From the NCBI GenBank assembly GCA_946534775.1, contig CAMNCZ010000048.1, positions 1 through 7,154 on the forward strand: a stretch of 7,154 nt of DNA. Reading direction: 5' to 3'. Positions within the stretch are counted from its first letter, which is position 1. Each line of letters starts with the position of its first letter. A model generated the notes under the pieces. That model searched no databases. It was not told the DNA's origin and was given only the letters and a program-made list of their open reading frames with translations. This DNA is from an uncultured Eubacteriaceae bacterium (GTDB lineage Bacteria > Bacillota > Clostridia > Lachnospirales > CAG-274). Made by a program: the position numbers and the translations under genes. Positions 1-6,302 of this stretch are shown here, one piece after another.

Positions 1-20
1 AAATAGGTGGATAATGTAAC

Positions 21-25
21 GGGAG
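21..25 (+). promoter_or_regulatory. Ribosome binding site that fixes the birA start
   Basis: GGGAG, 8 bases before the ATG at 34. It supports that start over the in-frame GTG at 7. All three plus-strand frames carry a stop within positions 4-19 (TAG at 4-6, TAA at 12-14, TAA at 17-19), so any upstream co-directional gene ends by position 19. The promoter of the block is not in the window. Confidence 0.7.
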
Positions 26-33
26 TATGCAAT

Positions 34-993
34 ATGAAAGAAGAAATTTTAAATGTATTAAAACAAAAAAATAATTATGTATCGGGACAAGAACTTGCGG
101 ATATGTTCAATGTTTCCCGTACAGCTGTATGGAAGGCGATAACCTCACTGAAAAAAGAAGGCTATGCCATAGAATCCGTCAGCAGGCTCGGTTACAGGCT
201 GGATACCGAAAACGATATCCTTAATGAAAGGGAACTTGATTTTTCGGATAATATCTATTTTTGCGATATACTTAATTCCACAAACAACACCGCAAAAAAA
301 ATGGCTGTCGAGGGATGTCGGGAATTTCTTATTGTTACCTGCAATAAGCAGGAAAACGGAAAAGGCAGGCTCGGACGCACCTGGATAAGCCCTTACGGAG
401 AAAATATCTATCTGAGTATGGTTTTTTTCCCCGATATAGATATTGAAAAAACATCGCAGATGACCTTAGTTTTCGGCATTGCTGCGGCTGAAACGCTAAA
501 AAATATAACGGGACTTGATGTAAAGATAAAATGGCCGAATGACCTTATAGTAAACGGCCGAAAAGTTGCGGGCATACTTACGGAAATGCAGGCAGAGATA
601 GACCGTATAATTTTTGTTGTTTCGGGTATCGGCATAAATGTAAATCAGACGAAGTTTGATGACGAGATAAAGGATAAGGCGACATCGCTTTTTAACGAGA
701 GCGGAAAAAAATACAAACGCAGTTTTATTATAAAGGAACTTGTCAAAAACTTTCAAAAGTACTATGCGGTATTTTTGGATAAAGGGTTTGGTGCGCTAAG
801 GGACGAGTACAAAAATATGTGTATAAATACGGGTAGGGAAGTCAAGGCTGTTTCGCGCGGCAGAGAAATTATCGGCAAAGCCGTTGATATATCGGAAAAC
901 GGCGAACTTGTTATAAAAAACAAGTCGGGCGAACTTGTATATATATCAAGCGGCGAGGCAGGTGTAAGAGGTTTGGACAACAAATATATTTAA
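34..993 (+). CDS. birA: Bifunctional biotin-[acetyl-CoA-carboxylase] ligase / biotin operon repressor BirA
   Basis: Cytoplasmic enzyme that activates biotin with ATP and transfers it to a lysine of biotin carrier proteins such as AccB; forms with an N-terminal DNA-binding domain also repress biotin genes. Seen (319 aa): a winged helix-turn-helix at about residues 4-58, including the VSRTAVWKAI recognition helix; the catalytic domain with STNNT (82-86), the nucleotide loop GKGRLGR (109-115), KWPNDL (166-171), KVAGILTE (177-184) and GIGINVN (198-204); and an SH3-like C-terminal domain from about 265. Length fits two-domain BirA. The ATG at 34 is chosen because GGGAG at 21-25 lies 8 bases upstream and homologues begin at this point; an in-frame GTG at 7 would add nine residues with no family match. 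First gene of the plus-strand block; its stop overlaps the next gene's ribosome site. The HTH implies a repressor role, but no operator is visible here. Confidence 0.96.
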   Translation: MKEEILNVLKQKNNYVSGQELADMFNVSRTAVWKAITSLKKEGYAIESVSRLGYRLDTENDILNERELDFSDNIYFCDILNSTNNTAKKMAVEGCREFLIVTCNKQENGKGRLGRTWISPYGENIYLSMVFFPDIDIEKTSQMTLVFGIAAAETLKNITGLDVKIKWPNDLIVNGRKVAGILTEMQAEIDRIIFVVSGIGINVNQTKFDDEIKDKATSLFNESGKKYKRSFIIKELVKNFQKYYAVFLDKGFGALRDEYKNMCINTGREVKAVSRGREIIGKAVDISENGELVIKNKSGELVYISSGEAGVRGLDNKYI

Positions 994-997
994 GGAG
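992..997 (+). promoter_or_regulatory. Ribosome binding site of the DUF6145-like gene, overlapping the birA stop
   Basis: AAGGAG begins inside the birA TAA codon (991-993) and is 8 bases upstream of the ATG at 1006. This strong site, overlapping the preceding stop, supports co-transcription of the two genes. Confidence 0.75.
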
Positions 998-1005
998 ATG
1001 TTATT

Positions 1006-1341
1006 ATGAAAAAAAGTGTTTTATCGGCGGCAAATTTTCATAAACAAAAGCATTATTACAATGATGAAGAATACGCAATGCTGCCGCCCGATGTAAAAAA
1101 AGAGATCAAACAAATCGTTGTTTACCTTGCCGAAAAAGTGCGCGGTACGGTGTCGGTCGGTTTTTATGAGGACGGCAACGTTTTTCTTGAATGTTTTGCC
1201 GATGAAGACGATCTGGAGTATGACAGCATTGGCGCCAAGCTTGAAATTGACCGTATGGCAAGGAAAAGAAGGCAGCTGTTTAACGCGCTGAGTGTATGGT
1301 ACAAGGTATTCAAACTTGGCGGAAAGGGACTGAAAGTGTGA
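1006..1341 (+). CDS. Small conserved protein of unknown function (DUF6145-like)
   Basis: A 111-residue soluble protein with no signal peptide or membrane segment and no catalytic motif that I recognise. It resembles, from memory, the DUF6145 family of Clostridia; this is a recollection, not a search result. Seen: a charged N-terminal region (HKQKHYYNDEEY at 12-23), a helix around 27-45, a beta-rich centre (about 47-65, VSVGFYEDGNVFLECF), an acidic patch (ADEDDLEYD, 65-73), then a long basic-acidic helix (about 75-104) with RMARKRRQ at 83-90. AAGGAG at 992-997 overlaps the birA stop and lies 8 bases before the ATG, so translation follows birA closely. Its stop overlaps the dusB GTG start in the tetranucleotide GTGA. 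Lying between birA and dusB, where many Clostridia carry type III pantothenate kinase, it is probably a housekeeping accessory factor, but no function can be assigned. Confidence 0.85.
   Translation: MKKSVLSAANFHKQKHYYNDEEYAMLPPDVKKEIKQIVVYLAEKVRGTVSVGFYEDGNVFLECFADEDDLEYDSIGAKLEIDRMARKRRQLFNALSVWYKVFKLGGKGLKV
1324..1341 (+). promoter_or_regulatory. Ribosome site and GTGA start/stop overlap for dusB
   Basis: AAGGG (1324-1328) lies inside the end of the preceding gene and 9 bases before a GTG start at 1338. The preceding gene's TGA (1339-1341) overlaps that start as GTGA. This arrangement is typical of translational coupling and decides the GTG start over the ATG at 1296. Confidence 0.75.
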
Positions 1342-2318
1342 AAATAGGCAGTGTATTATGTGAAAATAATGTATTTCTTGCACCTATGGCGGGTATAACC
1401 GATGCGGTTTTTCGTATTATATGCCGAGAAATGGGCTGCGGGCTTGCATATTCTGAAATGGTCAGTGCAAAGGGGATAAGCCATAACAATACCAACACAA
1501 AAAAAATGCTTTATGTAGATGCGGCGGAAAGACCTTCGGCAATTCAGCTGTTTGGCAGCGATCCGCTTATTATGGGTAATATGGCAAAAGTTCTCAATGA
1601 CTATAAAGATATCGATATACTTGATATCAATATGGGTTGTCCTGCACCTAAGATCGTAAAAAACGGTGAAGGTTCCGCGCTGTCACTCGATCCCGAACTT
1701 GCGGGCAGGGTGATATATGCCGTGGCCGAAAACTCGGACAAGCCCGTTACGGTCAAGATAAGAAAAGGATTTGACGATGAGCATATAAACGCTGTTGAAA
1801 TGGCGAAGATAGCAGAAAAAAACGGCGCTGCGGCAGTTACGCTGCACGGCAGGACACGGGAACAGTATTACAGCGGCAGTGCGGATTGGGATATTATCGC
1901 AAAGGCAAAAGATGCATTAAAAAATATACCGCTTATAGGTAACGGCGATATATTTAAACCCGAAGATGCAAAGAAAATGCTTGAATATACCAACTGCGAT
2001 GCTGTTATGATAGGTCGCGGCGCTCAGGGAAATCCGTGGATATTCAAACGAACGCTGCATTACCTTGACACGGGCGAACTTTTGCCCGAACCCGATATGA
2101 TCCAAAAACTGGATATGGCGCAAAGGCATCTGAAAATGCTGGTCGGGTACAAAGGCGAAAATATCGGTGTAAAGGAAATGCGAAAACATATAGGCTGGTA
2201 TATAAAGGGCCTGCCGCACAGCGCGGAATACCGCGTAAAGGTAAACAATACCGCAGGTTACGAAAATATGGCGGCGGTGTTGTGTGAAATGAAAAATAAA
2301 GGAGAAAAACTATGTTAA
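1338..2318 (+). CDS. dusB: tRNA-dihydrouridine synthase, DusB family
   Basis: FMN-dependent enzyme that uses NADPH to reduce specific uridines of the tRNA D-loop to dihydrouridine. Seen (326 aa): TIM-barrel start with FLAPMAGITD (13-22), the active-site block NMGCPAPKIVKNGEGSAL with catalytic Cys101 (98-115), VKIRKG (139-144, FMN-contacting Lys140), LHGRTREQYYSG with His170 (169-180), GNGDIF (201-206) and the phosphate-binding GRGAQGNPWIF (226-236). The C-terminal helical domain carries RKHIGWYIKGLP (282-293), typical of the DusB/NifR3 subfamily. The GTG at 1338 is chosen because the protein then starts MKIGSV like its relatives and AAGGG at 1324-1328 is 9 bases upstream; an in-frame ATG at 1296 lies deep in the previous gene. 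The GTGA overlap with the upstream stop suggests translational coupling. It also overlaps the next gene by 7 bases. Confidence 0.95.
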   Translation: MKIGSVLCENNVFLAPMAGITDAVFRIICREMGCGLAYSEMVSAKGISHNNTNTKKMLYVDAAERPSAIQLFGSDPLIMGNMAKVLNDYKDIDILDINMGCPAPKIVKNGEGSALSLDPELAGRVIYAVAENSDKPVTVKIRKGFDDEHINAVEMAKIAEKNGAAAVTLHGRTREQYYSGSADWDIIAKAKDALKNIPLIGNGDIFKPEDAKKMLEYTNCDAVMIGRGAQGNPWIFKRTLHYLDTGELLPEPDMIQKLDMAQRHLKMLVGYKGENIGVKEMRKHIGWYIKGLPHSAEYRVKVNNTAGYENMAAVLCEMKNKGEKLC

Positions 2319-3421
2319 AGAAAGTAATGGCATTTATTGTTATGGCAGCTATGATATTAAATGCATTCAATGTTTTTGCTGCAAACGAAGAAAAATATGA
2401 TTATATCGCTTTGGGCGACAGTATTACTGCGGGCTACGGTCTTGCCCGCCCCGAAGTTCAGTCTTATCCGTCACTGTTTGCCAATGCACACGGTATAAGC
2501 GTTAAAAATTACGGTGTCAACGGCAAAACATCGGAACAGCTGCTTGAAGAACTCAAAAACGGTGCGTATGACCTTTCGGGTGCTAAGTTAGTTACCGTAA
2601 GTATAGGCAGCAACGATATAATGCGGCCTATGATCGTTACGCTTGCAGGCGGTCTTGGTGTTGACCCAAATTCCGAAAACCTCGATAAAGCCATTGAGGA
2701 AAGAGTTGAGTATCTTAAAACGCACGAATCGCTTGTTGCTTTAAAAAAACGTCTGGACCGAATGGAAGCCTCTATCATAAATAACAGCAGGTTCTATGCA
2801 TTGTGTGATACGGCGGTAAAAACCAACATTCCGCTTATTGTGGAGGAAATAAAAAAGCAGAACAGTGATGCACAGATAATTGTGACAAATTTCTATAATC
2901 CGTTTAAAAATACTTCACTTGTTGTGCCTACGGGAAACTCCAATGCGGAGTATGCTGTCGGAAATGTGATCCAGCCATATATCGATAGGTTAAACAGCGG
3001 CCTTGTTGCAAATGAAGATTATAAAATTGCCGATGTTTACAGTGAATTTACCTCATCAAGCCTTGTAAATGTTCAGATAGATTTTCGTGAAAGCGATGTT
3101 ACTTTCGATCCGCATCCAAACGCAAAAGGTCACAGATCAATTTATATTGCGGTAAACAAGGTTTTTGAACCCTTTGAAGCGGAGGAGGATTTTGTATACG
3201 GTGATGCGAATGCAGACGGACAGCTTGATGCATCGGATGCCGCAGACACGCTTCAAAAAGTCTTATTGGAATCATTTGTACCCGTATTGGAAACAAAAAC
3301 GGAAAATTGGCAGAAATATCTTGATGTAGACCTCAGCGGCGGTGTGGATGCAACGGATGCTTCGTTTATAATGCAGAAAGTACTTAAAGAAGATTTTGTA
3401 TTTCCCGCCGAAAAAGAATAA
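2312..3421 (+). CDS. Secreted SGNH/GDSL-type hydrolase with C-terminal type I dockerin
   Basis: Predicted extracellular esterase or lipase (369 aa). Seen: a signal peptide (KK, hydrophobic core 5-19, V-F-A before a likely cut at 23/24). Next comes an SGNH hydrolase domain at about 29-285, with block I ALGDSITAGYG (nucleophile Ser37), block II NYGVNGKT (67-73), block III SIGSND (Gly99, Asn101) and block V FDPHPNAKGH (Asp266, His268). Block V has one residue between Asp and His, where classic GDSL enzymes often have two. The C-terminus (about 297-360) holds two 12-residue calcium loops, D298-N300-D302-D309 and D338-D340-S342-D349, each followed by a helix containing QKVL: a dockerin that should bind a cohesin on another protein. 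Substrate is unknown; carbohydrate or polysaccharide ester is an inference from the dockerin. AAAGGAG (2298-2304) is 7 bases before the ATG, which overlaps the end of dusB. A terminator follows. Confidence 0.93.
   Translation: MLKKVMAFIVMAAMILNAFNVFAANEEKYDYIALGDSITAGYGLARPEVQSYPSLFANAHGISVKNYGVNGKTSEQLLEELKNGAYDLSGAKLVTVSIGSNDIMRPMIVTLAGGLGVDPNSENLDKAIEERVEYLKTHESLVALKKRLDRMEASIINNSRFYALCDTAVKTNIPLIVEEIKKQNSDAQIIVTNFYNPFKNTSLVVPTGNSNAEYAVGNVIQPYIDRLNSGLVANEDYKIADVYSEFTSSSLVNVQIDFRESDVTFDPHPNAKGHRSIYIAVNKVFEPFEAEEDFVYGDANADGQLDASDAADTLQKVLLESFVPVLETKTENWQKYLDVDLSGGVDATDASFIMQKVLKEDFVFPAEKE
3205..3361 (+). other. Dockerin domain-coding segment with duplicated calcium-binding repeat
   Basis: It encodes about residues 298-350 of the SGNH hydrolase. 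The two repeats align as DANADGQLDASD and DVDLSGGVDATD, each followed by a helix ending QKVL(L/K)E. Both keep acidic or oxygen ligands at loop positions 1, 3, 5 and 12. Positions 10-11, which in studied cellulosomal dockerins help set cohesin specificity, read AS and AT here. The near symmetry of the repeats is the hallmark of type I dockerins. Confidence 0.87.
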
Positions 3422-3428
3422 TTTGTTT

Positions 3429-3463
3429 AAAAGAGGGTGGCGCTTAATGCGACACCCTCTTTA
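3429..3463. terminator. Bidirectional intrinsic terminator between convergent blocks
   Basis: An inverted repeat with arms 3430-3443 and 3449-3462: ten pairs (AAAGAGGGTG with CACCCTCTTT), one mismatch, then three GC-type pairs closing a five-base TTAAT loop. It is flanked by A-rich sequence on the left and T-rich on the right, so it can act for both strands. It sits 8 bases after the dockerin-hydrolase stop, and its right arm runs into the hemW stop codon (3461-3463). Confidence 0.88.
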
Positions 3464-4543
3464 AATTATATCAACAAAAACCATATTTGACAGATCGATA
3501 CCTTTTTCTGTCAATTTAAGCATATTATTGTGTTTTTTCAAAAGACCGCTATGTATATGTTTATCCAGCGTTTCACCGAAAATATCGTATATATCCGCGT
3601 TGAAACGGGCTTTGAACAAATCTGTATCTATACCGTCTGTACAGCGCAGACCGAGTATAACAAATTCTTTCATTTGGTCGTCCATATCAAGCCCGAGGCT
3701 TTCGACAACATATATCCCGTTAAGATATTTCCGCATATCATCGGTGTTTTTAAGCCTGAAGTTATTTATAAGGCTTGCCGCGCCAAGACCGAAACCTTTG
3801 TAGTCGCCGCCCTGCCAGTATACAAGGTTATGCCGACATTCATATCCCTGCTTTGCGAAATTTGATATTTCGTATTGTATATAGCCGTTTTCCGAGAGAA
3901 ATTTTTTCGCATAATAATACATTTCACGGTCGATATTTTCGTCGATAGATGTGTATTTATCGTAAAAAGGCGTATTTTCCTCTATGATAAGGCTGTAGGC
4001 GGAAATATGTGTCGGTTCAAGCAAAACCGCTGTTTTAAGTGTATTCCGCCAATTATCAAGCGATTGATTTGGCAGGGCAAACATAAGATCCATATTGATA
4101 TTGTCAAAATATTTTTTTGCAAGCGCAAAATTGTCCCGGGCAGTTCGACTGTCGTGTATCCTGCCGAGTGTTTTAAGCAGTGCATCGTCAAAACTTTGTA
4201 TACCCATACTTAAACGGTTTATGCCTGCGTTTTTATATGCGGAAAGTTTTTCTTCGTCAAGTGTCCCGGGATTTGTTTCAATGCTTATCTCGCAATCGGA
4301 AACAAGCGTAAAATTATCTTTTACACAACGCATAATTTCCGCTGTATACCTGCTGTCTATAACGCTTGGCGTGCCTCCGCCGATAAATATGCTTTTTATT
4401 TTTTTGTCGGTTTTAAACGATGATATCTCGTTTAAAAGCGCATCAACGTATTTTTGAGTGTCCTTCACATCAAAACCGCTTAAAAAATCACAGTAAGCGC
4501 ATTTTCTTTTGCAAAAGGGGATATGTATATAAAAACTTATCAT
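3461..4543 (-). CDS. hemW: Radical SAM heme chaperone HemW
   Basis: HemW carries an iron-sulfur cluster and S-adenosylmethionine and is described as a chaperone that hands heme to client proteins. Seen (360 aa, about the family length): the N-terminal cluster motif HIPFCKRKCAYCDF with Cys11, Cys15 and Cys18; GGGTPS (55-60), ETNPGTL (89-95), SMGIQSFDD (112-120), DLMFALPNQ (152-160), YEISNFA (224-230), the HemW-typical HNLVYWQGGDYKGFGLGAAS (238-257), and a C-terminal winged-helix-like part ending LTEKGIDLS. The residue after Cys18 is Asp, whereas coproporphyrinogen dehydrogenase HemN has CxxxCxxCxC, so HemW is preferred. Start ATG (4541-4543) overlaps the hslO TGA as ATGA; the ribosome site is weak (AGG about 9 bases upstream), so translation probably depends on coupling. 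Last gene of its unit; its stop lies in the terminator. Confidence 0.95.
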   Translation of the reverse strand: MISFYIHIPFCKRKCAYCDFLSGFDVKDTQKYVDALLNEISSFKTDKKIKSIFIGGGTPSVIDSRYTAEIMRCVKDNFTLVSDCEISIETNPGTLDEEKLSAYKNAGINRLSMGIQSFDDALLKTLGRIHDSRTARDNFALAKKYFDNINMDLMFALPNQSLDNWRNTLKTAVLLEPTHISAYSLIIEENTPFYDKYTSIDENIDREMYYYAKKFLSENGYIQYEISNFAKQGYECRHNLVYWQGGDYKGFGLGAASLINNFRLKNTDDMRKYLNGIYVVESLGLDMDDQMKEFVILGLRCTDGIDTDLFKARFNADIYDIFGETLDKHIHSGLLKKHNNMLKLTEKGIDLSNMVFVDII

Positions 4544-5421
4544 TTTGCCGACCTGTTCAGTATATCCCGTATATCGTTTTCGTAAAAGTGATAATCTTTG
4601 TTGCAGAAATGGCAGTGCAGGGTAGCTTGTTTGTCTTTTTCGAGTATATCCGTAAGTTCATCACGGCCTATGGATATAAGCGCTTTTTCGACCCTTTCCC
4701 TTGTGCAGTTGCAGTAATATTCAACAGGTATTTTTTCGTAAATTTTAGGCTGCATATCACCGACAACTTCGTTTAATATCTGTTCGCAGTCCATACCCTC
4801 ATCAAGCATTTTAGTTATGCTTTTGATATTTTTCATTTTTTCTTCCAGCTTTGATATTACCTCGTCGTCAGCCGAGGGAAGCATCTGCACAATAAAACCG
4901 CCCGATTGCTTTACGGTATAATCGCGGTCCACCAATACGCCGAGAGAAACGGCGGAAGGTACCTGCTCGCTTTTGGCAAAATAATATGTAAGGTCTTCCG
5001 CGATCTCGCCGCTTACAAGAGGTATCTGTCCGACGTAAGGGTCTTTTAAGCCAAGGTCCTTGATAACTGTCATTGTTCCGTAGCCCAAAGCACCCGAAAC
5101 ATCAAGTTTTCCGTTTGATTTAAGCGGTATATCCACAACGGGATTAAACGGATAACCTTTTACCTGCACACGGTTGTTTGCCGTAACGGTAATTCCTGCG
5201 CCCGGGCCGTCGCCTTTTATGGATATGGTAAGCAGATCATCATCACTTTTTAGCATACTGCCCATAATTGCGGCACCTGTCAGCGTTCTGCCGAGTGCCG
5301 CAGTCATTACGGGTGATGTTTTGTGATATTCAAATGCTTTGTTTACCGTTTCTTTTGTATTTGCAACAAATATTCTGCCGCTGTCCCCGGCGAAAGTTGC
5401 TCTCAATATATAATCGTTCAT
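4540..5421 (-). CDS. hslO: Redox-regulated chaperone Hsp33
   Basis: Cytoplasmic holdase, inactive when reduced and zinc-bound, activated when oxidants form disulfides between its cysteines; it then prevents aggregation of unfolding proteins. Seen (293 aa, normal length): N-terminal core MNDYILRATF (1-10), TSPVMTAALGRTLTGAAIMG (35-54), ISIKGDGPGAGITVTAN (66-82) and GYGTMTVIKDLG (113-124), then the linker helices and the C-terminal redox switch with Cys237-x-Cys239 (YYCNCTRERV) and Cys270-x-x-Cys273 (LHCHFCNKDYHF). All four zinc ligands are intact, so the switch should work. The start is supported by AAGGAA, 7 bases upstream (complement of 5429-5434). It lies 24 bases after the methyltransferase gene and shares ATGA with hemW, so all three are likely one transcript. 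The pairing with hemW may link oxidative stress and iron-sulfur/heme handling, but that is inference. Confidence 0.96.
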   Translation of the reverse strand: MNDYILRATFAGDSGRIFVANTKETVNKAFEYHKTSPVMTAALGRTLTGAAIMGSMLKSDDDLLTISIKGDGPGAGITVTANNRVQVKGYPFNPVVDIPLKSNGKLDVSGALGYGTMTVIKDLGLKDPYVGQIPLVSGEIAEDLTYYFAKSEQVPSAVSLGVLVDRDYTVKQSGGFIVQMLPSADDEVISKLEEKMKNIKSITKMLDEGMDCEQILNEVVGDMQPKIYEKIPVEYYCNCTRERVEKALISIGRDELTDILEKDKQATLHCHFCNKDYHFYENDIRDILNRSAK

Positions 5422-5445
5422 TTTAAAATTCCTTTCAAAATATAT

Positions 5446-6246
5446 TTATCGGATATTGTCAAAAACGTGTGAAACACCGTCTGCGCCCTTTCCGTGCTCT
5501 CTGGCTACAAAATACAGCCTTTCGCTGTTTTCGTGAGGCGGGTCAAAAGTGTTGTCGTCAAAAACGGCCTCAAAAACAAAGCCCGCTTTATCAAGCAGCT
5601 CCTTTATTTTGTTAACGGTGTAGCCCTTTTCGTAGTGACATTCTTCGTAACGGTCATAACTTCCCGTTTCGTTTTCAATAAAAAAGTTTGTATAAAACTC
5701 GTTTATATTTTCGCTTTCGTCATAGTAGTTTTCCCAGGTATATGCGGCATTTTCGGTAGTTTCGCCGTAGCTGTTGTCCGCAAGGATATATTTGAATTTG
5801 TAAATGGTATTTATATCAAATATAAACAGTCCGCCGGGTTCAAGATAGTTGTTTACAAGGCGGAAAACCTGTAAAAGATCATCGGGTTCAACTATATAAT
5901 TTATGCTGTCACAAAGGCATAAAACGCAGTCTATCGTACCGTAAAGCTCAAATTCACGCATATCCTGGTTCAGATACAGCACGGGCTTTGCATCGCAGGG
6001 AAGCAAAGCGTTTTTCTCCATTGCCTCTTCAAGCATATCTTCGGATAAATCGACACCTAGCATCTCATATCCGTCTTTTGCCAGTCTATAGGACATATTT
6101 CCCGTACCGCAGGCAAGGTCAAGTATAAGTTTCGGCTGCAAATCAAATTTTTTCCAGATTTTTTTTATATATGTTATCCATTTGTCATAAGGCACATTTG
6201 ACATAAATGTGTCGTATACCTTTGCAAATGATTCGTAACTGCTCAT
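5446..6246 (-). CDS. SAM-dependent class I methyltransferase
   Basis: Soluble enzyme predicted to transfer a methyl group from S-adenosylmethionine; the acceptor is unknown. Seen (266 aa): N-terminal YESFAKVYDTFMSNVPYDKW (4-23), typical of a Bacillota methyltransferase family; Rossmann motif I LDLACGTGN (42-50); motif II GVDLSEDML with the ribose-binding Asp (64-72); QDMREF (94-99); motif IV DCVLCLCDSINY (106-117); and LEPGGLFIFDIN (135-146). The C-terminal half has an aromatic and acidic beta-rich insert (YTWENYYDESENINEFY), common in this family and likely to shape the acceptor site. ATG 6246 is chosen over the in-frame ATG at 6261: GGAG lies 9 bases upstream, and the predicted transcription start (about 6260) would exclude the longer form. 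A tail of about 15 residues follows the usual FVARE end. First gene of the hslO-hemW unit. Confidence 0.9.
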   Translation of the reverse strand: MSSYESFAKVYDTFMSNVPYDKWITYIKKIWKKFDLQPKLILDLACGTGNMSYRLAKDGYEMLGVDLSEDMLEEAMEKNALLPCDAKPVLYLNQDMREFELYGTIDCVLCLCDSINYIVEPDDLLQVFRLVNNYLEPGGLFIFDINTIYKFKYILADNSYGETTENAAYTWENYYDESENINEFYTNFFIENETGSYDRYEECHYEKGYTVNKIKELLDKAGFVFEAVFDDNTFDPPHENSERLYFVAREHGKGADGVSHVFDNIR

Positions 6247-6255
6247 AATATCACG

Positions 6256-6259
6256 CTCC
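6256..6259 (-). promoter_or_regulatory. Ribosome binding site that fixes the methyltransferase start
   Basis: On the minus strand GGAG, 9 bases before the ATG at 6246. These bases partly coincide with the alternative upstream start ATGGAG, which argues that the upstream ATG is part of the leader and not the start. Confidence 0.65.
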
Positions 6260-6266
6260 ATTAATC

Positions 6267-6295
6267 AGTATACACTATATCAAAGTTAAAAACAA
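6267..6295 (-). promoter_or_regulatory. Predicted sigma-A-type promoter of the methyltransferase-hslO-hemW unit
   Basis: Minus strand: -10 TATACT (complement of 6267-6272), 17-base spacer, -35 TTGTTT (complement of 6290-6295). The -10 matches the consensus at five of six positions, the -35 at three of six. Expected transcription start is near 6260, giving a leader of about 14 bases ahead of the ATG at 6246. The promoter fills most of the 41-base gap after the YdcF-like gene, and no terminator is visible between them, so some read-through is possible. Confidence 0.6.
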
Positions 6296-6302
6296 GTGAA
6301 AA

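Noticed and set aside
7..33. In-frame GTG at 7 as the birA start
   Set aside because: It adds nine residues unlike the family N-terminus, while the ATG at 34 has GGGAG at a good distance.
1021..1383. A 120-codon antisense open frame across the small DUF6145-like gene
   Set aside because: No recognisable domain or ribosome site, and fully opposite a well-supported gene; the same reasoning removes the long antisense frames at 3530-3865, 4095-4457, 5494-5874 and 6706-7143.
3461..4543. Oxygen-independent coproporphyrinogen dehydrogenase HemN
   Set aside because: The cluster motif lacks the fourth cysteine (CxxxCxxCD instead of CxxxCxxCxC), and the HNLVYW block and the length fit HemW.
6247..6261. 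Upstream ATG at 6261 as the methyltransferase start
   Set aside because: The predicted transcription start is near 6260, and the GGAG site fits the ATG at 6246.
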